From positions 1 through 20,195 of the IMG/VR virus record IMGVR_UViG_3300011113_000471: a stretch of 20,195 bases of DNA; one strand, 5' to 3'. This DNA is from a virus. The position numbers were made by a program, and so were the translations under genes. Shown piece by piece: positions 13,301 to 18,923 of this stretch. The notes under the pieces were generated by a model. That model did not search any database. It saw only the letters and a program-made list of their open reading frames with translations, and was not told the origin of the DNA. Within the stretch, counting starts at the first letter, position 1. The number at the start of each line of letters is the position of its first letter.

Positions 13301-13665
13301 CACGAGAACAAACCAAAGAAGCCATCCGCATCATGGATGCGTATGTGGATGGATACGAAATCCAGCATCGCATAAAGAAGTGCGATTCAAGAAGCGTGTT
13401 GAAGCCAGATTGGTGCGATACAGATGAACCCTGTTGGGATTTCGATAGCTACGACTACCGCATCAAGCAGACGCTCCGCCCGTGGACTGCGGATGAGGTT
13501 CCGCTTGGTGCGTGGATACGGTTCAAGAAAGCTCCATATGATCGGCATCTTCTTGGATGGGTATCCGGACAAGCTGACAGAGAGCTATGGCTTGAGGAAC
13601 GTGAACACAGCACCGACGGCGGTGTGACTTGGAAACCGTGTGGGGTCGTGGAGGAATCGAAATGA
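13297..13665 (+). CDS. Conserved phage hypothetical protein
   Basis: The protein is 122 residues from the ATGA at 13297, with GAGGAG 5 nt upstream. The pattern IRIMDAYVDGYEIQHRIK, then DEPCWDFDSYDYRIKQ and LRPWTADEVPLGAWIRFK, recurs in phage proteins of unknown function. The C-terminus is a strand-rich Trp-containing region. Start and stop both overlap neighbours by 4 nt. Confidence 0.7.
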   Translation: MTREQTKEAIRIMDAYVDGYEIQHRIKKCDSRSVLKPDWCDTDEPCWDFDSYDYRIKQTLRPWTADEVPLGAWIRFKKAPYDRHLLGWVSGQADRELWLEEREHSTDGGVTWKPCGVVEESK

Positions 13666-13907
13666 GCCACGTTTATCCAGATCCAATTCAAGGACCGAAC
13701 TCGCCACTCGCAAACACATTCTCGTATCAACCAATGCAACATTATCCAGCAGCGGTGGTTCCGCAGATCAGTTTACGCGACTACTTCGCAGCGTCAATCA
13801 TGCAGGGGCTGATGGCGAGCCAATGCGAGGTAACCGATGATCCATATCCGATTTACGCCTACAAGATAGCCGATGCGATGCTCAAAGCGAGGGAGGCCAA
13901 GCCGTGA
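13662..13907 (+). CDS. Conserved small phage protein
   Basis: The protein is 81 residues from the ATG at 13662 (ATGA overlap, GGAGGA upstream). An earlier in-frame ATG at 13629 is rejected. The block ISLRDYFAASIMQGLMASQ, then YPIYAYKIADAMLKAREAKP, is a pattern found in many phage proteins of unknown function. It is the first gene in the run whose last codons (EAKP) come from the repeated junction sequence. Confidence 0.7.
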   Translation: MSHVYPDPIQGPNSPLANTFSYQPMQHYPAAVVPQISLRDYFAASIMQGLMASQCEVTDDPYPIYAYKIADAMLKAREAKP

Positions 13908-14347
13908 GCTTTTGCCCACATTGTCATTCTGGAGTTGATCCAGTTTTAAAAGACACCACTTGGTCCTGTGGAGTGCGATTCAATGACGCACTCTGGAGAA
14001 CGAAGGAGTGCTACAAGAGACAAATCTATGTTGGAGATGAACACCTGCGCTTGCAGGAGCAGCACATCTCCGAGCTTGAGGAAGAGAATGGGCGACTCAA
14101 GCAGCGCATCAAACGGCTGGAGGAGGCGGGAGTGTGGCAACCCATTGAAACAGCACCCACTGACATGACATGGGTGATTGGGTACGACGCCAAGGATGGA
14201 GAGGTTGGCACAATCATCTTTGACCTGACTGGCGACGTGGACGACGAGGACGTCCACTACGAGTGGACGGATGGTATGAGGACGTGGAATCCGACGCATT
14301 GGATGCCGCTTCCAGAGCCACCGGAAGCCAAGGAGGCCAAGCCGTGA
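13904..14347 (+). CDS. Zinc ribbon, coiled coil and DUF551-like tail protein
   Basis: The protein is 147 residues from a GTG in the junction repeat. It has three parts. Residues 1-35 have a Cys/His cluster (FCPHCHSG, then C at about 22). Residues about 45-75 form a coiled coil (RLQEQHISELEEENGRLKQR, then IKRLEEAG). The C-terminal half is VWQPIETAPTDMTWVIGYDA to WNPTHWMPLPEPP, which resembles the small phage domain DUF551. Part of the coil is nearly identical in DNA to the next gene (27 of 30 bases, 14102-14131 versus 14422-14451). It looks like a composite gene. Confidence 0.65.
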   Translation: MSFCPHCHSGVDPVLKDTTWSCGVRFNDALWRTKECYKRQIYVGDEHLRLQEQHISELEEENGRLKQRIKRLEEAGVWQPIETAPTDMTWVIGYDAKDGEVGTIIFDLTGDVDDEDVHYEWTDGMRTWNPTHWMPLPEPPEAKEAKP

Positions 14348-14523
14348 GCCACCTAGTCGATGCACACGTTGCATACATCAAAACGATCAGCGATTTGAAT
14401 CAGGACAAAGCAGAGCTTCTTGAGCGCATCAAACGGCTGGAGGATGCGGGGGATGAAATGTTCAAGTGGTCGGAACGTGTAGGTCAGGAGTACTGGATGA
14501 AAGCCAAGGAGGCCAAGCCGTGA
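14344..14523 (+). CDS. Short coiled-coil protein, copy A of a tandem pair
   Basis: The protein is 59 residues from a GTG in the junction repeat. The body is a coiled coil (ISDLNQDKAELLERIKRLED), followed by a Trp-containing stretch and the repeat-encoded KEAKP tail. It is a clear paralogue of the next gene. The unit length from its GTG to the next GTG is 176 bp, and the aligned bases keep that offset. Function is unknown. A partner-binding or scaffolding role is inference only. Confidence 0.6.
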   Translation: MSHLVDAHVAYIKTISDLNQDKAELLERIKRLEDAGDEMFKWSERVGQEYWMKAKEAKP

Positions 14524-14620
14524 GCAATATGGTAAATGTACACGCTGAATATTGGAAAACGATCAACGATCTGAGTCGGGACAAAAAAGAGCTTCTTGAC
14601 CGCATCAAGCGGCTGGAACA
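14344..14620 (+). repeat. Tandem duplication of a 176-bp unit
   Basis: The stretch beginning AAAACGATCA at 14380 recurs at 14556, always at offset 176, and the similarity continues to about 14440 and 14616 (GAGCTTCTTGA, CGCATCAA, CGGCTGGA shared). 176 bp is exactly the distance between the two GTG starts, so gene and junction were duplicated together. Confidence 0.65.
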
Positions 14621-14816
14621 GGAGCTAATGGAAGTGAAAAACAAGCACTCCGTTTTGGTTGCTGACGTTGTCCTGTACGAGGACAGAGCCGACCGGATCA
14701 AACAACTGGAGGACCGCATTCACCGAGCGGCAACAGCGTTCTTCCGAGACGGATCGGACGGTCATGTTGCGAGTCAAATGCTTCAGATTCTGGAGGAGGA
14801 GAGGCACAAGAAATGA
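14520..14816 (+). CDS. Coiled-coil protein, copy B of a tandem pair
   Basis: The protein is 98 residues from a GTG in the junction repeat. Residues 1-40 parallel copy A (WKTINDLSRDKKELLDRIKR), and a second coil follows (DVVLYEDRADRIKQLEDRIH), then a final helix. Compared with copy A it has lost the KEAKP tail and gained about 40 residues. The following start is ATGA. This looks like duplication followed by divergence and extension. Function is unknown. Confidence 0.6.
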   Translation: MSNMVNVHAEYWKTINDLSRDKKELLDRIKRLEQELMEVKNKHSVLVADVVLYEDRADRIKQLEDRIHRAATAFFRDGSDGHVASQMLQILEEERHKK

Positions 14817-15097
14817 AATACACAGAAGGCCATAAGAAGCTGCTGATTCAGACAATAAAATCGCTTCCGGCACAGATTAGATGCCTGTTTTGCCAACACT
14901 CAAAACTCGATATTTGTGAGGTGGTTGATACGACAGAGTACAATGATGGAATACCGGCTGCGCTGATTCAGGGCGCATCACACATACCGTTTATCCAACT
15001 CGCTTGCATGAAGTGTGGATATGTTCACCTGTTTAACGCCATTGCACTCGGTGTTGTTGACAAAAGAACAGGTGTTCTGAAGGAGGCCAAGCCGTGA
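14813..15097 (+). CDS. Small zinc-ribbon protein
   Basis: The protein is 94 residues, starting ATGA with GGAGAGG upstream. RCLFCQHSK and LACMKCGYVH form a CxxC...CxxC zinc ribbon about 45 residues apart. The segment between is strand-rich. The C-terminus KEAKP is encoded by the junction repeat. The protein likely binds nucleic acid or another protein, but no specific family is recognised. Confidence 0.65.
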   Translation: MKYTEGHKKLLIQTIKSLPAQIRCLFCQHSKLDICEVVDTTEYNDGIPAALIQGASHIPFIQLACMKCGYVHLFNAIALGVVDKRTGVLKEAKP

Positions 15098-15300
15098 GAA
15101 CCTCAACTGAAACACTGATCGCAGCCATGCACATATTGGCAACAGAAATCCAATCCGACGACGGCGCGGCCAACGCGGCAGTCGCTGAAGCAGCGGAGCG
15201 ACTAGCGGAGCAGCATATGCGCATAACTCAACTAGAGCAGGAAAACGATTCACTCCGCGCCGATCTGTTGCTGTGGGAAGAGAAGGAGGTGAAGCCGTGA
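15094..15300 (+). CDS. Short coiled-coil protein
   Basis: The protein is 68 residues from a GTG in the junction repeat. Its N-terminal half is helical and Ala-rich (NAAVAEAAERLAEQHMRITQ) and continues as a coil (QLEQENDSLRADLLLWEEK). The final EVKP is encoded by a slightly changed junction copy. It belongs with the coiled-coil set around it. Function is unknown. Confidence 0.6.
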   Translation: MRTSTETLIAAMHILATEIQSDDGAANAAVAEAAERLAEQHMRITQLEQENDSLRADLLLWEEKEVKP

Positions 15301-15515
15301 AGCATCTTGTTAACGCCAACAAAAAGGTCGTCAGCAAAACCCCGCGCACAGATCGGCAGGTGCGACTTTGGTCTGATTTGAATCAGCAGTGGGTTAAAAT
15401 CGGATTCGCCCGTCAGCTAGAGCGGCAACTGGCGGGTGCGAACAAGCGGATCAAGGAACTAGAACTCAAGGAGGACGAACTGAACGACCTCAAGAAACGG
15501 TTGGAGGGACGATGA
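15297..15515 (+). CDS. Short basic coiled-coil protein
   Basis: The protein is 72 residues from a GTG in the last junction copy. Its first residues (MKHLVNANKK) echo those of copy A (MSHLVDAHVA), suggesting shared ancestry of the N-terminus. A basic strand-like middle with two Trp leads to a coil (RQLERQLAGANKRIKELELK). It has GGAGG 7 nt before the GTG. Function is unknown. Confidence 0.6.
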   Translation: MKHLVNANKKVVSKTPRTDRQVRLWSDLNQQWVKIGFARQLERQLAGANKRIKELELKEDELNDLKKRLEGR

Positions 15516-15730
15516 ACGTGCCAATTGGACCAGCAGCATTCGTCTTCAAGCACAAACGAACCAAGCAAATCGTCGTTGTTTCCAACGAGCGATGGCATGA
15601 ATTGTACGCCAACAAGGAGGACTGGGAACACACATCAAGCCTGAACGCTTGTGGTGCTTTGCAGTACATCATCGACGCCAAACCGGCTGAGAGAAATCGT
15701 TACATCAAGAGACTTACGGAATACCCATGA
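15512..15730 (+). CDS. Small hypothetical protein
   Basis: The protein is 72 residues, starting ATGA with GGAGGG upstream. It has a beta-like start (AAFVFKHKRTKQIVVVSNER), an aromatic helix (WHELYANKEDW) and a C-terminal helix (NRYIKRLTEYP). No family is recognised. It overlaps both neighbours by 4 nt. Confidence 0.6.
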   Translation: MNVPIGPAAFVFKHKRTKQIVVVSNERWHELYANKEDWEHTSSLNACGALQYIIDAKPAERNRYIKRLTEYP

Positions 15731-15909
15731 AAAAAGAAAAGATGACGCGAGTCGTCACGATCGACACGCAGCTCCATGAAGACCTCAAGGAGTTCTGCAA
15801 CCGCAACGGACTTAAGATCCAATTTGTCGCTCGGGAGGCGCTAAGGAAGTACATGGAAACTCAACATACGACGCAACCGTTGACTCCCTGCGCCGCTACC
15901 GCCCGCTAG
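15727..15909 (+). CDS. Ribbon-helix-helix DNA-binding protein
   Basis: The protein is 60 residues. The strand RVVTIDTQLHEDLKEFCNRN, then GLKIQFVAREALRKYME, has the beta-strand/helix/helix layout of CopG/Arc-type repressors. These bind DNA as dimers. As the last gene of the overlapping run it may regulate this block. The C-terminal 15 residues are Thr/Pro-rich and probably disordered. Start overlaps the previous stop (ATGA). Confidence 0.65.
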   Translation: MKKEKMTRVVTIDTQLHEDLKEFCNRNGLKIQFVAREALRKYMETQHTTQPLTPCAATAR

Positions 15910-15940
15910 TAGCGATTCGTGCCGTGTGGTACGGACAAAC

Positions 15941-15973
15941 CCCTCCGGCTGTCATGAAGCGGCGGTCGGAGGG
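15941..15973 (+). other. Hairpin before the helicase gene
   Basis: CCCTCCG (15941-15947) pairs perfectly with CGGAGGG (15967-15973) across a 19-nt loop. There is no T-run after it. It ends 16 nt before the helicase ATG and contains the only GGAGG in the spacer. It could limit readthrough or alter translation. Its function is not clear. Confidence 0.4.
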
Positions 15974-15989
15974 CCAAATTTCCAAAACT

Positions 15990-17069
15990 ATGAATCTGAG
16001 AGAATACCAACAGAAAGCAGTCGAGTGGGCCAGGGGTAGCGATGGGCTTATCATCGCACCCGCAGGGAGTGGAAAGACATGGATTGCCGCGAGCATCATC
16101 AAGCATTACGCAACGCTGAATCCAGCGTGGACGTTCGGATGGACAGCACCGACCAGGGAAACCTGTCAGCAAGCCAGAGTATCTCTTCGAGTTGCCGGTG
16201 TGCCTGAAAGCGTCGTCGATGTCCGCTGTCCGCATGAGTCAGTGGACTTCAGCAAGAAGCAGCTTCTTGTAATTGATGAATGTAAACACAGCCCTGCTCG
16301 CGTCCTGAGAGGAATCATCGAGTCCTGTAACGGACTGCGTTATGGCTTCGATGCGACTCCATGGTGCGATGACGAGGAGAGAAATGCCGTAACGCGAACG
16401 CTATTCCGCAACCGCACCTACGAAATCAAGCGCAGCGACATCGGCGATTCATTGGCCGACGCTTACCTCGAAATCAGCGATGCCACCGATCTGAACATCC
16501 AGCAGAAGATCGATGACAACATCGACCGTCTCTTCAATGCGCGGCGTCGGTACATGCGGATAAGTGACGACGAATTGAAACGCATGTGCGCCTGGGAATC
16601 GCTTGTGGACATCGGAATCTGCCAGAACCGCGAGCGCAATCGGTACGCCATGAATTACGCGCTGGAGCATCTGGACATGCAGACTCTGATCCTCATACCT
16701 CGCATCACGCTGGGCGAGGAATACGAGAGCTGGATTCCGAATTCTCGGCTCGTTCATTCCAAGATTGGGAAGAAGGATCGACGCGCCTACATGGAGGAAT
16801 TCAAGGCTGGCAACCTGCGGACCATGATAGCCACAAGTCTGGCCGACGAAGGACTCGATCTGCCGAATGTCGAACTGCTCATCATGGTGAGCGGAGGCAG
16901 GTCGTCGCAGAAGACGATTCAGAGGGCGAGTCGCGCATTGCGAAAAACAGAAACCAAAAACTGTGCGACAATCGTAGACTTCTCTGACAAGTTCCACCCC
17001 ATCGGAGCGTTTCACGCGAAAAAGCGAATGAAATGCTACCGAGAACTAGGTTGCGTCTTCATCCAATGA
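15990..17069 (+). CDS. Superfamily 2 DNA helicase
   Basis: The protein is 359 residues from the ATG at 15990. GTG 15924 and ATG 15954 would add residues that lack the Q-motif pattern and overlap the hairpin. Motifs: LREYQQKAVEWA (Q-like, 3-14), APAGSGKT (Walker A, 23-30), LLVIDECKH (motif II, D96-E97; the residue normally H in DExH is K99), DATP (motif III-type, 121-124), ATSLADEGLDLPNVELL (motif V) and QRASRALR (motif VI). It couples ATP hydrolysis to DNA unwinding or remodelling. The following SSB overlaps by 4 nt, fitting a replication or recombination role. Confidence 0.9.
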   Translation: MNLREYQQKAVEWARGSDGLIIAPAGSGKTWIAASIIKHYATLNPAWTFGWTAPTRETCQQARVSLRVAGVPESVVDVRCPHESVDFSKKQLLVIDECKHSPARVLRGIIESCNGLRYGFDATPWCDDEERNAVTRTLFRNRTYEIKRSDIGDSLADAYLEISDATDLNIQQKIDDNIDRLFNARRRYMRISDDELKRMCAWESLVDIGICQNRERNRYAMNYALEHLDMQTLILIPRITLGEEYESWIPNSRLVHSKIGKKDRRAYMEEFKAGNLRTMIATSLADEGLDLPNVELLIMVSGGRSSQKTIQRASRALRKTETKNCATIVDFSDKFHPIGAFHAKKRMKCYRELGCVFIQ

Positions 17070-17410
17070 CAAACGAATCATCGCCAACACCCACTGAGAA
17101 CACGGTACTTTTGATCGGAGAATTTCGAACGGTCAGCCGCAAGACAGAGACGAAGACCGGAGCATTGATGGTCCGTCGCGTCATCTCAATCGCTCGCCAC
17201 TGGACAGACGCTGACGGTCGTTTCCGCGAGGAGTACGACGAGTTTGAAGTGTCATCCTGGGGACAGGTTGCTGAGAAGATCCTGTCGATTGAGAGCGGCG
17301 CGCTGGTGCGTGTTAAGGGTCGTGTGAAAGTTGAGAAGTGGAGCGAAGGCGGTGAAACCAAGAGTGCCGTGCGTATCGCGGCGGAAAATGTAACTTTGCT
17401 CTGTTATTGA
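17066..17410 (+). CDS. ssb: Single-stranded DNA-binding protein
   Basis: The protein is 114 residues from the ATGA at 17066. An upstream in-frame ATG lies inside the helicase gene and is rejected. The OB-fold pattern is clear: VLLIGEFRTVSRKTETKTGA, MVRRVISIAR, FEVSSWGQVAEKILSI, ALVRVKGRVKVEKW, and VRIAAENVTLL. It lacks the acidic C-terminal tail of bacterial SSB. It would coat single-stranded DNA during replication and recombination. Position between helicase and resolvase fits. Confidence 0.8.
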   Translation: MTNESSPTPTENTVLLIGEFRTVSRKTETKTGALMVRRVISIARHWTDADGRFREEYDEFEVSSWGQVAEKILSIESGALVRVKGRVKVEKWSEGGETKSAVRIAAENVTLLCY

Positions 17411-17413
17411 ATC

Positions 17414-17878
17414 ATGAGTAAAACAAACAAACCTATCGTTGCCGTTGACCCTGGTGTCGGCGGCGGATTCGCAGTCAATACACCGGACGGAATTGTCCTG
17501 TTCAAGATGCCGGAATCACTTCCCGACATCTGCGCGCTGATCAATCAGCTCAAGGTGGCCAACTCAGAGTTATGGATTGAGGAGCTTCCGAACTTTGTGT
17601 CTCCCATGACGAAAAGCTCGTCGATGGCTGTGCTTCACAGAAACCTCGGTCGTGTTGAAGCTGCTGCCTATGCTTACGGATACGCTCTTCACAGAGTTGC
17701 TCCCAAAGTGTGGCAGGCTCCTCTAGGCTTAGGCGGGAAAGCATCGTGTAAGGATTATTCCGAATGGAAACGCAAGCTCAAGGCCAAGGCGCAGGAGTTG
17801 TATCCTCACCTCGACGTTACGCTCAAAAACTGCGACGCCCTTCTGATCCTCCATTACGCCATCGGAGGTGGACGATGA
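17414..17878 (+). CDS. RuvC-like Holliday junction resolvase
   Basis: The protein is 154 residues. IVAVDPGVGGGFAV gives the first catalytic Asp (D12) of the RNase H-like fold, LWIEELPNF supplies the Glu (E56), and NCDALLILHYA gives the last Asp (D141). A conserved basic region (KVWQAPLGLG and KRKLKAKAQELYP) would contact DNA. It resolves four-way junctions or branched DNA before packaging. RuvC normally has a fourth acidic residue three positions from the last Asp. It is Leu here, as in some phage relatives. Confidence 0.75.
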   Translation: MSKTNKPIVAVDPGVGGGFAVNTPDGIVLFKMPESLPDICALINQLKVANSELWIEELPNFVSPMTKSSSMAVLHRNLGRVEAAAYAYGYALHRVAPKVWQAPLGLGGKASCKDYSEWKRKLKAKAQELYPHLDVTLKNCDALLILHYAIGGGR

Positions 17879-17997
17879 TTCACAAGATGCATCGCCCTCC
17901 GTCGCCGGAGGAAATCAAGCAGCTCCTCATCGCCGCTTTCGCCGCTGGCGTTGTCATCACAAGCGCGTACTTCATGCTCTTCGTCGTAAAACCATGA
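17875..17997 (+). CDS. 40-residue single-membrane-span protein
   Basis: The protein is 40 residues, starting ATGA on the resolvase stop with GGAGGTGG upstream. A cytoplasmic-looking start (HKMHRPPSPEEIKQ) is followed by a 20-residue hydrophobic span (LLIAAFAAGVVITSAYFMLF) ending near the C-terminus. It resembles small phage membrane proteins or a small holin, but there is no lysis cassette here. Its downstream overlap and SD support it as real. Confidence 0.55.
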   Translation: MIHKMHRPPSPEEIKQLLIAAFAAGVVITSAYFMLFVVKP

Positions 17998-18206
17998 ACG
18001 CACAAACCGAAGCTGACCTCCGAGAGGAGCTGGCCGAGTACAAATGGATTTCCAAGGAATTAGCAAAATCTCTTGGATGCGGATGCACGGTTGGTGGAGA
18101 GTTCCTCGACCTGTGCATCAACTGCAAAGAAACACAACAAGCATACAAAAGCATACTGAAGACCTATGAACACGAGCAGCTCACACAGAATCGTCCGAGT
18201 CGCTGA
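17994..18206 (+). CDS. Small hypothetical protein with Cys motif
   Basis: The protein is 70 residues from the ATGA at 17994. The N-terminal helix (TEADLREELAEYKWISKELA) is followed by a Cys-rich stretch (LGCGCTVGGEFLDLCINCKE), with CxC and CxxC that could bind zinc. It then ends in a helix. No family is recognised. Its 3' end overlaps the next gene by 41 nt. Confidence 0.55.
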   Translation: MNAQTEADLREELAEYKWISKELAKSLGCGCTVGGEFLDLCINCKETQQAYKSILKTYEHEQLTQNRPSR

Positions 18207-18375
18207 TGCCGACGAATCGACGCCCAAGATCGACTTCGCCTACATCGACAAGAAGTACAAGGAATGGCTGGTTCGCCGTGGATTCGCCGCAGAATCCGAT
18301 AGCGGTGAACTTGGAATGCGTCGTTCCAAACTACGGGGTGTCGCCAAACGAACCGCTTTCCATGACAACGACTGA
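18166..18375 (+). CDS. Small hypothetical basic protein
   Basis: The protein is 69 residues. It has a plausible folded middle (IDFAYIDKKYKEWLVRRGFA) and a basic C-terminus (RRSKLRGVAKRTAFH). It overlaps the previous gene by 41 nt and the next by 14 nt. A competing frame starting at 18206 on a TGATG overlap gives an Arg/Ser/Pro-rich N-terminus and is less likely. Function is unknown. Confidence 0.5.
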   Translation: MNTSSSHRIVRVADADESTPKIDFAYIDKKYKEWLVRRGFAAESDSGELGMRRSKLRGVAKRTAFHDND

Positions 18376-18565
18376 AATATCCAGAGAACAGCTCTTGAAG
18401 GAAGCTCCGAGACTCGTCGAGTATGCTATCCTGCGGGGTTGGATGAGTAGGCCAAAGAAGCTCAAGGTGATTGATGGCTCCTGGCACTCAAACGACGCCG
18501 GTCAGGTTCAGACGCTTACAGACGATGAAATACAAAAACTCAGGAAATCCGTCGGTATCGGTTGA
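18362..18565 (+). CDS. Small hypothetical helical protein
   Basis: The protein is 67 residues from the ATG at 18362. It has a helix (EISREQLLKEAPRLVEYAIL), a basic turn (RPKKLKVIDGSW) and a C-terminal helix (LTDDEIQKLRKSVG). The frame is open upstream to 18206, but this start fits better. It overlaps both neighbours. Function is unknown. Confidence 0.5.
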   Translation: MTTTEISREQLLKEAPRLVEYAILRGWMSRPKKLKVIDGSWHSNDAGQVQTLTDDEIQKLRKSVGIG

Positions 18566-18713
18566 AGTCATCTCCGACGACGTAGAAATACGGATCGGGG
18601 AAACGAAATGGGCAGGCGTGGTCTACACGCGAGAGGGCAAATCGAAGGTGTACGTCCGAACGAAAGCTGAATTCAAAGCCAAGTTCACACCAGCATCCGG
18701 TGATAAGCCCTGA
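18525..18713 (+). CDS. Small basic beta-rich protein
   Basis: The protein is 62 residues from the ATG at 18525. Strands SVSVEVISDDVEIRIG and WAGVVYTREGKSKVYVR suggest a small beta barrel or Tudor-like fold, ending in a Lys-rich helix. An earlier in-frame start at 18471 is rejected as shadow. It overlaps the previous gene by 41 nt. Function is unknown. Confidence 0.5.
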   Translation: MKYKNSGNPSVSVEVISDDVEIRIGETKWAGVVYTREGKSKVYVRTKAEFKAKFTPASGDKP

Positions 18714-18921
18714 CCATTACATCGCCGCACAAGAGCAGCTCTTTGGGAAGTTTCAGAATCGCTCCATCAAGATCCAGCACTGGAGCAAGTACCTGATAAC
18801 ACCCAAAGAGCTGACTCTCCTTTTCAAGAAGTTGGAGGAACACAAGTCGGTCATTCGCCAGATTGCCACGACAGACATCGGCAAGAGCGGCGACATAGCG
18901 CGTAAACACCTTGGAATCTGA
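18700..18921 (+). CDS. Small hypothetical helical protein
   Basis: The protein is 73 residues from a GTG at 18700, overlapping the previous gene by 14 nt. It is helical and basic (YIAAQEQLFGKFQNRSIKIQ, then TPKELTLLFKKLEEHKSVIR), ending TTDIGKSGDIARKHLGI. This pattern is compatible with a DNA-associated or replication-accessory role, since it directly precedes the primase gene by 2 nt. No family is recognised. Confidence 0.5.
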   Translation: MISPDHYIAAQEQLFGKFQNRSIKIQHWSKYLITPKELTLLFKKLEEHKSVIRQIATTDIGKSGDIARKHLGI

Positions 18922-18923
18922 GT

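Larger units (their letters stand above)
13891..15300 (+). repeat. Five copies of a gene-junction repeat
   Basis: The sequence GGAGGCCAAGCCGTGAG, or a close variant, sits at five gene boundaries: 13892-13908, 14332-14348, 14514?-14524 by eye (GGAGGCCAAGCC then GTGA at 14520), 15082-15098 and 15286-15300 (GGAGGTGAAGCCGTGA). Each copy encodes the upstream protein's last residues (EAKP or EVKP), carries a GGAGG SD and supplies the GTG start 7 nt later. Confidence 0.75.

Noticed and set aside
16449-17015. 188-residue leftward frame
   Set aside because: Antisense of the SF2 helicase, whose motifs are complete.
18206-18361. TGATG start at 18206 for the gene ending at 18565
   Set aside because: The added N-terminus is Arg/Ser/Thr/Pro-rich shadow sequence of the gene at 18166. 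The ATG at 18362 gives a cleaner protein.
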